Positions 14,701 through 21,548 of a stretch of DNA of 22,812 nt are shown here, one piece after another. The position numbers and the translations under genes are program-made. Where the stretch lies: contig CAJMON010000056.1 in NCBI GenBank assembly GCA_905214955.1, positions 1 through 22,812 of the forward strand, read 5' to 3'. The first letter of the stretch is position 1; the number at the start of each line of letters is the position of its first letter. The DNA comes from an uncultured bacterium (GTDB lineage: Bacteria > Bacillota > Clostridia > Lachnospirales > Lachnospiraceae). The notes beneath the pieces were generated by a model that saw nothing but the letters and a program-made list of their open reading frames with translations, had not been told where the DNA came from and ran no database searches.

Positions 14701-17700
14701 TTTCTTTGTCTCGTCATCTTTTTTGACGATTTTTAATTTTGCTTCAAACTCTTCGTCCAGAAGCACACGCCATACCTGCGGTTTCTCTGGATTGTTCTCT
14801 GAAATCACAACTTTGAAATCATCAACTGGTTTGAAGTTGTGCGGTGTGGTGGTTTCTCTTACAATGTAAGTCCCGTATGCAAGCGGAATGGAGCATGCAT
14901 ATCCACGCTCATCCGTGAACATTTCTGTCTGTCCGTCTGCAGTCAGCACGACCGGAGTAGCGGATGTAAAATCATAGGAACCGTCCTTATTTTTCTTCAG
15001 GCTGCTCTCCAGATATGCACTGAATCCCACACCTTTTAACAGATCGGCATCGGTCTTTCCATTGTTGGCGGCTTTGATGACCTGGAACGGCTGTTTGATC
15101 ACATCTTCCAGAGAAGTTACGGTACGTTCTACCGTCTGAACCAGATCTCCCTCGTCATTACACTCCAGATCATGTTCTTCCGTGTCTGCCAGATATCCGA
15201 CAGGCGGAGTCAGTTCTTTAACGTAATACTTTCCGAGATAGAGGTCTGCGACTTCTGCATTTCCCTCTGTATCCGTAGTCAGGGTTGCAATCTGTGTTCC
15301 TGCCGGGTAAAGAACACCTGTCTGTCCATCTGGATGTACGATATCTTCACGGGCATACAATCCGTAAACAGCACCCTCAAGTGTTGCATCTCCCTGTGCG
15401 GTCTTTCCGGTTTCGGAATCCTCTTTTACCAGTTTGATCTTCGCATTGATCCGCTCATTCTGGAACGTATGGTTGAAAGAAACCGTTGCCTCTTTGTCTG
15501 TTGTGTACTGGAAGGTAAAGGAGTACACATCCTCGCCGTTTCTCACATATCCAGCTGGTGCACCCAGCTCTTTCATGTAGTAGCTGTTGGCGATCGGCAG
15601 GTCTGCCTGATATACGGCTTTTCCGTCTGTTCCGGTCACTGCTTTCTCAATGAGAGTATCTTTCTTGACCACAATGGTTCCGTCCGCTGCTTTGATGTCA
15701 TTTCCGGCATACAGACCATAAGTGCCGCCCGGAAGATATTTCCTGGTTTCTTTATCCTGTTTGTATACACTCACGCTTGCTTTCTGGCGGTCATTTTTGA
15801 ATGTCACGCTTCCCATGACCTTTTCCACATTACTTCCGGCATAGGAAAGGGTGATCTCCTGGCTTTCACCAGTGCATACCAGATTTTGTGGTGCCTGCAT
15901 TTCTTTTACCACATATTTCCCCAGATATAGCTTATCCAGTGTGGCACTTCCGTCATCCCCGGTGGTGAGTCCGGCTTTAACCAGTGCATCTTTTTTGTAG
16001 ATGATTGTTCCGTCTGCGGATACAATGTCCTCTGCAGCATAAACGTTGTAAACCGCGCCTTTTTGTTTCTGCTCTGTATAAACAAAGGAAACACCATCAT
16101 CGGTCACCTTTGCTCCGGTCAGGACTTCGCCTAATTTGTAAACGGTCAGGCTTGCCATCTGCTCTGCATCGGTAACGGTCTGTTTTACGGTATCCCCGAT
16201 GACCAGTTTCACATCGTAGGCTTTGGTATCCAGCAGATATCCGTTTGGTACGGAGATTTCTTTCAGGTATACGGTATCCTGTGTTTTGGTGATCGTAACG
16301 CTGGAAGCTCCGTTGGCATCTGTGGCCGGCATCTTTGTGATCAGGTTCTTTCCATCCTTGTCACTGTAAACGCCATAAACTGCACCTGCGATGGCTTTGT
16401 TGCTCTTACGGTCTTTCTTTACGATCTCCAGAGTTGCCTGTTTTACCCATGATACTTTAAAATCTACATATTTCTCATCGGTCACACCCTCGCCAAATAC
16501 CAGGGCAAGGTCCTGTGTCTCGCTTCCGGTTGTGATCTTATAAGCGGAATAATCTTTGATGATGCTTCCCTTCATGGTGACAGACCATTCCCCTTTGACA
16601 TCCACTGCCTGTGTCAGCGGTGCAGATAAGTAGAATTTGGTACCGCCGCAGATCTCCACGGATGCACCTGCACTGCTTGTTTTTCCCGTTGTCACATTAT
16701 GCAGTTTGACACCGGACGGCAGCTTCATGGTGATGGTCTGCAGTTCGGATGCCTTGAAGGTGATCTCTTCTGTTCTCTGGCTGTTGCCGATGATATATGC
16801 GGTAACATTTGCATTGGAGAAACTCATGTCCACTTCCGGTATCTCCGGCTGGCTCATGCAATAATTGTAGAGTTCCATTGCCAGAGCCTGTCCGGTTGCA
16901 TTCGTACCGGAAAAAGCGTCACTACTGTTATTGGCATAAGACGCAGCCAGATGGACAATGATAAACTGTTTTCCAGCGGAAAAATCAGGATGTTTCTCTG
17001 AGAAAAATCCATTTTCGCCGGATGCTTTTGTGCCGTAGTAGCATACTTTTGCCAGTGCTTTGCTGTCACCCAGTTTGGTGATCTTATAGACACCATCCCC
17101 AGGTCCTGCCTTGGACGGCTGCACACAGTAGGCAGTTGCAGACACGTTTCCAAATTTTACGGTATATTTATAAGTTACATAGGAACCCAGACCGTAGTCT
17201 GCATAATAGTATGCAGCCCCTCTTGTCACATCTACGTCCTGTGTTGCTCTTGTACTGGTATTGACTGCGGTGAATGAAACGGTTTCCCCATCTTCCATTG
17301 CCATCAGGTCAATATCCTGTTCCCCTGCCTGCTCCAGAACATCGCTGAGTGTCAGCCCGGATTCTTCATCGGTTGTATTTTCCGTTTCGGATTCCTCTAA
17401 TGCAGCATCAAACTCGGATTCGGAAAGTCCGTCCTGAAATTCGGGTTCTGTTTCTTCCGGTTCTTCTGTCTCCGCTTCCTCTGTTTCAGATTCAGCTGTC
17501 TCCGGCTCAACAATTTCTGTCTCTACAGGCACTGTCTCAGTTTCTTCCTGCGAGGCAGCTTCCTCATCATCAGAACCTGTATCCTCTTCGGTAACTGCCT
17601 GTTCTGTCTGCGGTTCACTCTGAGCTGCTGTCACAGGCTCTTTTACGATCAGGTTTCTCCCAATCTGATAAACCGGGTGGTTCTGGTTGACTGGCTCCAC

Positions 17701-18045
17701 ATAATAAAAGGCATGGTAAGTGTCTGCATGGCTGGTGCTGAAGTTCTCCCCGGCGTCATTCTCTGCTTTCTGGAATGTCACTTTGACTTTGCTTTCGTCC
17801 TTGATTTCCAAATTTGTAAAATCCGTGGAAACATCAAAGTCCTGTCCGACTTCCAGCTCCAGATCGGTGGCTTTTACCACTTCATTTTCATCCAGCTGAT
17901 CCTTTACGGATTCATATGCTGGCGGTTCTACCGCTTTTGGTTCTTCTGAAGCATACACCGTCAGCGGTGAAATGACCGTGGATAAGATGGTGACTGCCGC
18001 CATCACCCCTGAAAGGATTCGCCTGAATCGATATTTGCTCTTCAT
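11701..18045 (-). CDS. Giant thioester/SpaA-type (Cna-B) cell-wall-anchored adhesin or pilin
   Basis: A 2114-residue surface protein. A signal peptide (1-32, ending TVYA) is followed by a short N-terminal domain and a very Glu-rich stretch (about 143-229). A thioester (TQXA/TED-type) domain comes next, with candidate partners Cys307 in AYCVQPS and Gln360 in GKQFIIVHLA. Thioester domains of this kind bond covalently to host targets. From about residue 537 come some 14 SpaA/Cna-B-like repeats, many with E-x-x-AP-x-GY motifs (for example KEISVPNGY, KEMQAP, EEVTAPDGY). Such repeats often carry self-formed Lys-Asn/Asp isopeptide bonds. The end has the sorting signal NPKTGD, a membrane helix and a KKKKGGR tail. 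The start fits the signal peptide and an AGAGGT ribosome site. The last repeats are near-duplicates. It is the likely substrate of the adjacent class B sortase. Confidence 0.92.
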   Translation of the reverse strand: MKSKYRFRRILSGVMAAVTILSTVISPLTVYASEEPKAVEPPAYESVKDQLDENEVVKATDLELEVGQDFDVSTDFTNLEIKDESKVKVTFQKAENDAGENFSTSHADTYHAFYYVEPVNQNHPVYQIGRNLIVKEPVTAAQSEPQTEQAVTEEDTGSDDEEAASQEETETVPVETEIVEPETAESETEEAETEEPEETEPEFQDGLSESEFDAALEESETENTTDEESGLTLSDVLEQAGEQDIDLMAMEDGETVSFTAVNTSTRATQDVDVTRGAAYYYADYGLGSYVTYKYTVKFGNVSATAYCVQPSKAGPGDGVYKITKLGDSKALAKVCYYGTKASGENGFFSEKHPDFSAGKQFIIVHLAASYANNSSDAFSGTNATGQALAMELYNYCMSQPEIPEVDMSFSNANVTAYIIGNSQRTEEITFKASELQTITMKLPSGVKLHNVTTGKTSSAGASVEICGGTKFYLSAPLTQAVDVKGEWSVTMKGSIIKDYSAYKITTGSETQDLALVFGEGVTDEKYVDFKVSWVKQATLEIVKKDRKSNKAIAGAVYGVYSDKDGKNLITKMPATDANGASSVTITKTQDTVYLKEISVPNGYLLDTKAYDVKLVIGDTVKQTVTDAEQMASLTVYKLGEVLTGAKVTDDGVSFVYTEQKQKGAVYNVYAAEDIVSADGTIIYKKDALVKAGLTTGDDGSATLDKLYLGKYVVKEMQAPQNLVCTGESQEITLSYAGSNVEKVMGSVTFKNDRQKASVSVYKQDKETRKYLPGGTYGLYAGNDIKAADGTIVVKKDTLIEKAVTGTDGKAVYQADLPIANSYYMKELGAPAGYVRNGEDVYSFTFQYTTDKEATVSFNHTFQNERINAKIKLVKEDSETGKTAQGDATLEGAVYGLYAREDIVHPDGQTGVLYPAGTQIATLTTDTEGNAEVADLYLGKYYVKELTPPVGYLADTEEHDLECNDEGDLVQTVERTVTSLEDVIKQPFQVIKAANNGKTDADLLKGVGFSAYLESSLKKNKDGSYDFTSATPVVLTADGQTEMFTDERGYACSIPLAYGTYIVRETTTPHNFKPVDDFKVVISENNPEKPQVWRVLLDEEFEAKLKIVKKDDETKKSVLVPNTEFKVYDLDNKKYVEQVTTYPSTTVHKSYFTDENGYLILPQNLACGNYRIEEVTAPDGYTHSTNTVEIKVDSDTAYQEDPVSGDLIIEVDFENHPAKGRLTIRKEGEVVKGFDKDFTYEEASLAGAVFEVYASEDIYTADHQTDENGNRYLEYAKDTLVATVTTDETGSAVIENLPLGKYRVEEKKAPEGYTWNAKGEKVTFTYAGQDTPVVDEEVTFTNERQKVSITVEKQDAETGSVVAGAVFGLYNKNEIKSGDNVIVKADTLLQEITSDEKGQAHFTLDLPLGTYYVKEISAPDGFVSSDEVLEFDATYQGQDIQTIKLKSIKKNQPTTIEVTKSDLTTGVELNGASLSVLDEDGNVIDSWTSVKDEPHVIKYLTVGKTYILRESLAPLGYLKTTDVKFTIEDTAEIQKVEMQDHVPKALLIVNKKGEFLDKITLLDNVKGVVEHFFEYITGSLTDVTFEIRAAEDIKAADGVSPDYYSKDELVATVTTDANGVAEVSDLPVGKYYVKEVGTAYGYILDEEPRYVDLSYRDQDTPVVVYDEDWQNNRQKVKVNVLKKEKDTDRVLKGGIFGLYTRNDILSASGKVLMEADTLIELKTTDVDGKISFIADLPIDGTYYVKELYAPDGFVTTGEEQEFVFEYQGDKEAEVSYEFVFEDEPTTVELSKTDLTTGEELPGARLQLTDENGAVVEEWTSTKEPHIIKELVVGKSYTLTETKPADGYATAESITFTVENTVEIQKQVMEDDVTKVEISKTDITGDNEIEGAKLTITDENGNIVETWTSGKEPHYIEKLPIGKYTLKEEQAPNGYVVSEEITFEVADTAEIQKVAMKDDTAKGRLIIEKTDKDTGAALKGAEFELRDADGKVVETLTTDENGHATSGLLAIGTYKDGKFDKAAIYYLVETKAPEGYQMDETKHEVTFTYVDDKTPVIEVIQKVTNEKLPEDTPSVSNPKTGDDTNLWFPALCLILSTGGLIGMGVASRRKKKKGGR

Positions 18046-18083
18046 ATTTTCTACCTCTTTCTTCTTTTTCTTCATTTTGCATA

Positions 18084-18120
18084 AGAACAGCCGGATGTTT
18101 CCACCCGGCCTGTCTGTTCT
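18084..18120 (-). promoter_or_regulatory. Hairpin in the leader of the giant surface-protein gene
   Basis: Inverted repeat AGAACAG (18084-18090) with CTGTTCT (18114-18120), plus inner CCGG pairs, in the 85-base gap between the amidoligase stop and the adhesin start. There is no U-tract on the minus strand, so it is not an intrinsic terminator. It may be an RNA-stability or processing element, or may simply set relative expression. Confidence 0.35.
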
Positions 18121-18130
18121 CATTATTCTG

Positions 18131-19090
18131 TTATCTCGCATCATCTGTCCGTCTTGGATTCTGCAGACAGGCATAGGTACTTTTGTCATACCGCCATGCC
18201 TTATCCCCGTCCAGATTGGCAAGCAGATGCTTCCGCACATTTTTGTATTCGTCCCCGATCAATCCGAGGCGGAGCAGAAAGGTGCGGAACGTAAATGCCG
18301 GGTTATCCCCGATCTCCGTCTTTTTTGCATGGGTACAAGATTGGTTGATCGCCTGTGCGGATATGGCAAGTGCCAGTGTGATATTCGACCGGACTTTTCC
18401 TGCATGGAGGGTGCTTTCAAAACAGCGCCATTCCAGTGTTCCCTTGGAAAAAACAGCGTGTAGGTTTAATGCATAATACCTTGTCCAGTTGTAATGCTCG
18501 GAGCTTCCGTCATTTCCCTCATACCATGCCCTTTTGAATTTTTCCATTGTAATGGTGCTGTTGGGCATCCTGCGGATCTTCTCCAATACCATAGGACGGA
18601 CTTTCTGGCAGTACTCATCCTGTCTTCTGGTCTGTACATTCAAGGCTTTGAACAGAATATCCTCTTTGCAGTACATGATCGTCAGTGCATTTTTCAGACT
18701 CCTTGGTGTATGGTTGGATGCGTCCACATGGACATGCATGCCACAGGATGAATTGACAAAAGCACCTGCGTTTTTGACACACCGCACCACTTCCTGGAGT
18801 TTCCCCATTTCCGAATATTCCAATTTCGGGGATACCATTTCTGTCGAATAATCTCCATCGGCATCTATTACAGTACCATTTGCCAGCCTTTCACAGTCGA
18901 TACTGCTGTCCCTTGAAAATTTCCACGTTTTTCCATCTGAATCTTTTACACACCAGGAATCGTAAGAACGGATATGATATGGCTCTGTTCCGAACATTCT
19001 TCCAATCGCAACAGCCGCATCATAGCGGCTGATACCTGTCATCTCAATCTCTGTACCAAAATACTGGTCTTTTAGGTCGATCTGCTTCAC
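18131..19090 (-). CDS. Predicted amidoligase (Amidoligase_2 family, glutamine-synthetase-like fold)
   Basis: A 319-residue cytosolic protein of the putative amidoligase family (PF12224). The family is predicted to use ATP to join a carboxyl to an amine, like glutamine synthetase and gamma-glutamylcysteine ligase. Motifs in order are FGTEIEMTG (11-19), STEMVSPKLEY (82-92), CGMHVHVD (116-123), RYYALNL (204-210) and TLEWRCFEST (218-227). The Glu, His and Arg residues would form the metal/ATP site. The start is GTG at 19090, overlapping the methyltransferase stop (GTGA), so translation is coupled. It lies directly upstream of the giant adhesin and in the same unit as a gamma-glutamylcyclotransferase-like gene, which could reverse its product. 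The substrate is unknown. Confidence 0.88.
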   Translation of the reverse strand: MKQIDLKDQYFGTEIEMTGISRYDAAVAIGRMFGTEPYHIRSYDSWCVKDSDGKTWKFSRDSSIDCERLANGTVIDADGDYSTEMVSPKLEYSEMGKLQEVVRCVKNAGAFVNSSCGMHVHVDASNHTPRSLKNALTIMYCKEDILFKALNVQTRRQDEYCQKVRPMVLEKIRRMPNSTITMEKFKRAWYEGNDGSSEHYNWTRYYALNLHAVFSKGTLEWRCFESTLHAGKVRSNITLALAISAQAINQSCTHAKKTEIGDNPAFTFRTFLLRLGLIGDEYKNVRKHLLANLDGDKAWRYDKSTYACLQNPRRTDDAR

Positions 19091-20430
19091 CCACCCTTCG
19101 CTTCTGGAACAGGTGAGCCGCTTTGGATCTCTTCATCTACTGCTTTCAAATTTCTGCCTATTGCTTCAATGACATTGACAGTGACACCATTACCGGCCTG
19201 CTTGTAAAGCTGGTTATCCGATGTTTCTTTTTCCATCTTGGAAATCTGACCATCCCGGTATCCCTGCAGCCGCAGACACTCCCTTGGCGTCAGCCTGCGG
19301 ATTCTGCCGTGGTAAATCACTCCATGACGGTCAGTTGCCGTAATGGTGAACATTGGCTCTTCCGGTTCTTTCATCCTTCTTCCATTCTGGCGGACTTTTT
19401 CCCTGGCCGGTGTCAGCACTGCCCTTGGCGGTTCTTCCACCAGCACCCCGGAACTTTCGCCCCTGTGGTTATGGATGCTGGAATCCTGTCTGGTATTCAG
19501 ACATCTTGCAACGTCTGTCACCAGCGGCGGAGGGGAGATATCTACAAAATGCAGTGTTCCCTGCTGGTTTCCGGTCGTCAGGGTATGGGCGATCTCATGC
19601 CCGACTCTTCCCCTGCGGCTGTTGATTCCCGGATATCCGAGATCGATGCTGTCCCCCTCGTAGGCCATCTTGTATCCTTTTCGGGTGTTTTCCTTGATTG
19701 GGATACCGACTTCGTATAATCCGGTCTTGCCGCCCATACCACCAGCCCCGCTGGTCAGCGTGCAGCTCAGTCCTTCTTCTGCGTAGACTCTTTCTCCCTG
19801 TTTGCCAGCATGGACTTGTATAAGAGCTGTTCCATTTGCTTTTGGGAAAGGTAATATTTTTCCGGCACATCTTCCATCAAGATATCCGACAATATACACC
19901 CGCTTCCTTGACTGGGGGACTCCGAAATCCTTGCTGTTAAGCACTTTCCATTCGACATGATACCCCAGTTCAGATAGCGTACTGAGGATGGTGTGAAACG
20001 TCCGCCCTTTGTCATGCGAAAGCAGACCGGGTACGTTTTCAAGGAGAAAATACGCAGGTCGTTTGTCTGCAACCAGTCTGGCAACTTCAAAGAAAAGGGT
20101 TCCTCTTGCATCGGCAAATCCTTCCCTTCGTCCAGCAATTGAGAATGCCTGGCAAGGAAATCCCGCACATAAAAGATCAAAGTCCGGCATTCGTTCTGTT
20201 TCAATATTTCTTGCGTCATTGCAGAACCACTCTCCTTCCGTATCAAACAGCACCCGGTAGTTGTGATCTGCATATGCATCTGCTTCACAGTGTCCGACAC
20301 AGGTGAAGCCCCCTGCCCTGTGCAGCCCTTCTCGGAATCCTCCGATTCCACTGAACAGGTCAAAAAATCGAATTGTTCCGGCTATCAGCCTCCCTTCGCT
20401 GCGAAAAAAACAGTGCAGATTTCTCTGCAC
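19087..20430 (-). CDS. dcm: DNA (cytosine-5) methyltransferase
   Basis: A C5-cytosine methyltransferase that uses SAM. Motif I is FFDLFSGIGGF (22-32), motif IV is GFPCQAFS with catalytic Cys93, motif VI is LLENVPG (129-135), motif VIII is QSRKRVY (173-179), motif IX is RRLTPRECLRLQG (378-390) and motif X is AGNGVTVNVI (412-421). The region between VIII and IX is the target-recognition domain. No restriction enzyme is nearby, so it is an orphan, probably anti-restriction. The start is a problem. The only conventional in-frame start, GTG 20430, lies in the stem of an intrinsic terminator. A strong GGGAGG site (20394-20389) is followed only by CTG, ATA and ATT codons before motif I. The frame is continuous with the upstream gene except for its TAG stop. 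Confidence 0.93.
   Translation of the reverse strand: MQRNLHCFFRSEGRLIAGTIRFFDLFSGIGGFREGLHRAGGFTCVGHCEADAYADHNYRVLFDTEGEWFCNDARNIETERMPDFDLLCAGFPCQAFSIAGRREGFADARGTLFFEVARLVADKRPAYFLLENVPGLLSHDKGRTFHTILSTLSELGYHVEWKVLNSKDFGVPQSRKRVYIVGYLDGRCAGKILPFPKANGTALIQVHAGKQGERVYAEEGLSCTLTSGAGGMGGKTGLYEVGIPIKENTRKGYKMAYEGDSIDLGYPGINSRRGRVGHEIAHTLTTGNQQGTLHFVDISPPPLVTDVARCLNTRQDSSIHNHRGESSGVLVEEPPRAVLTPAREKVRQNGRRMKEPEEPMFTITATDRHGVIYHGRIRRLTPRECLRLQGYRDGQISKMEKETSDNQLYKQAGNGVTVNVIEAIGRNLKAVDEEIQSGSPVPEAKGG
20404..20430 (-). terminator. Intrinsic terminator after the RHH/acidic-tail gene
   Basis: On the minus strand a perfect 7-bp stem GTGCAGA/TCTGCAC with a GAAA loop (20413-20430) is followed by TG and seven T residues. 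It lies 34 bases after the upstream stop and only about 10 bases before the methyltransferase ribosome site. It may therefore act as an attenuator controlling read-through into the methyltransferase-amidoligase-adhesin unit. Confidence 0.75.
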
Positions 20431-20463
20431 CGTTTCCGTCTCTTGGTTTCTGTTTTGTGATGT

Positions 20464-21036
20464 CTATTCTTCTGATTCCGCTTCCTCTGGCTCAGATTCT
20501 TCTGCTTCTTCGGTTTCCAGTTCTGTTGGCTCTGCTTCCGCTGGCTCTTCGTTTTCTGGCTCTGTCGGCTCTTCATCTGCTTCAGCTTCGTCCGGTTCTG
20601 TCATTTCTCCGTCTGTTTCAGCTTCCAGTGCTTCTGTCTCAGGCTCTTCTGCTTCAGGTTCTGCTGACTCTTCATCCGGTTCTGATTTCGCAGTCTCAGG
20701 ATCTTCCATTTCTGTTTCTTCAGCTTCCTCTGACTCTGCTTTCCATTTGGCTTCTTCTTTTTCGATTGCATCTTCGATAAGCCCGATTAAGAAGTCTTTC
20801 TGTTTCATGCCATTCCTGGCGAGGACTGCTTTCAGTCTGGAAAATAAATCCTCGGTTACCTGTACTGCTACTGTTCTTAAATCTGCCATGTTCGTCTTTT
20901 CTCCTTTTCTTGTCATGTGTTCTTCGATTACCATTTCAAGGTATTTTGGTATGCTGATTCCTAACTCTTCGACTTCCAGTTTTAGCTTTTCATGCAGCTC
21001 TACCGGGATTTTTCCGCATATGTTTTTCATCTCCAT
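20464..21036 (-). CDS. Ribbon-helix-helix-like DNA-binding protein with long acidic tail
   Basis: A 190-residue soluble protein that I do not assign to a named family. Two similar segments (about residues 4-40, NICGKIPVELHEKLKLEVEE; and about 51-92, LRTVAVQVTEDLFSRLKAVL) look like strand-helix-helix repeats of the ribbon-helix-helix kind, as in small DNA-binding regulators. From about residue 97 to the end almost every residue is Glu, Pro, Ala, Asp or Thr, an acidic disordered tail. The ribosome site AAAGGAGAACG precedes the ATG well. It lies between the ParR-like gene and a terminator. It could be a transcription regulator or a relaxosome/partition accessory. The tail may be a DNA mimic, or a target for Glu modification by the nearby amidoligase (speculative). 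Confidence 0.75.
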   Translation of the reverse strand: MEMKNICGKIPVELHEKLKLEVEELGISIPKYLEMVIEEHMTRKGEKTNMADLRTVAVQVTEDLFSRLKAVLARNGMKQKDFLIGLIEDAIEKEEAKWKAESEEAEETEMEDPETAKSEPDEESAEPEAEEPETEALEAETDGEMTEPDEAEADEEPTEPENEEPAEAEPTELETEEAEESEPEEAESEE

Positions 21037-21060
21037 TGTGTTCGTTCTCCTTTCTTTTTT

Positions 21061-21171
21061 CTACATACAACATACCCTAAAACGTGACAGAAAGCTATTC
21101 ACAATACCCAACGAATATGAGGATCTCAAAAGCTCCCAAAGGATGCAGATCCAATAACATTCAATAGGCAT
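21061..21171 (-). CDS. Possible 36-residue ORF upstream of the RHH/acidic-tail gene
   Basis: ATG at 21171 follows a GAAAGGGG site by only two bases and reads 36 codons (MPIECYWICILWELL...) to a TAG 24 bases before the next ATG. The sequence is rich in Trp, Cys and Leu. Its initiation region contains TGATGCCTAT, which is shared with the starts of two other genes in the window, and this is the main reason to list it. It could be a leader peptide or non-coding. The rest of the gap (21172-21254) is AT-rich, with a TATAAA box near 21200 and no clear terminator. Confidence 0.3.
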   Translation of the reverse strand: MPIECYWICILWELLRSSYSLGIVNSFLSRFRVCCM

Positions 21172-21254
21172 CACCCCTTTCAAAAATCCGTGATTTATAC
21201 TAATTTGACTGCTTGAAATTTGGCTATTTTATCACCAGGAAAGACTTGACTTTT

Positions 21255-21548
21255 TCAGAATGCATCCTCAAGCCCGGAGAGAAAATCCAACATCTGGGAC
21301 GGGATTTCTTCCTTTTTTGAAACACTCTCCCCGGAGCCAGAAATGGAAACACCTGCCAGTTCTTCCCGGATTGCCTGCCGGATGCTTTTCTCCAGCTGGT
21401 TGTTTTCCTGATCTTTTAAGATCACCTGAACCAGATAGCTGCTCTTCTGTCCATCTGGAACACTTTGCAGGATCTCCCATGCCTTTTTGTGATCTGGGTT
21501 ATCAAGGTTCAGGCGGAACGAGAAAACGGGTCTCTTTACTTCGCGCAC
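21255..21548 (-). CDS. ParR-like partner of the actin-like segregation protein
   Basis: A 97-residue soluble protein encoded directly after and overlapping the ParM-like gene by 13 bases, the standard place for the centromere-binding ParR adaptor of type II partition systems. The N-terminal half (VKRPVFSFRLNLDNPDHKKA) has a strand followed by helices compatible with a ribbon-helix-helix dimer. The middle (QKSSYLVQVILKDQE) looks helical. The C-terminus ends in a hydrophobic/acidic stretch (MLDFLSGLEDAF), the kind of short helix by which ParR tails cap ParM filaments. The start is GTG, inside the last codons of parM. There is little sequence signature, so the call rests mainly on position and architecture. 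Confidence 0.65.
   Translation of the reverse strand: MREVKRPVFSFRLNLDNPDHKKAWEILQSVPDGQKSSYLVQVILKDQENNQLEKSIRQAIREELAGVSISGSGESVSKKEEIPSQMLDFLSGLEDAF

Noticed and set aside
20303..21157. Long Ser-rich plus-strand open frame
   Set aside because: It is the reverse complement of the Glu-rich tail of the RHH protein (GAA/GAG codons read as TTC/CTC and Ser codons in other frames) and has no ribosome site.
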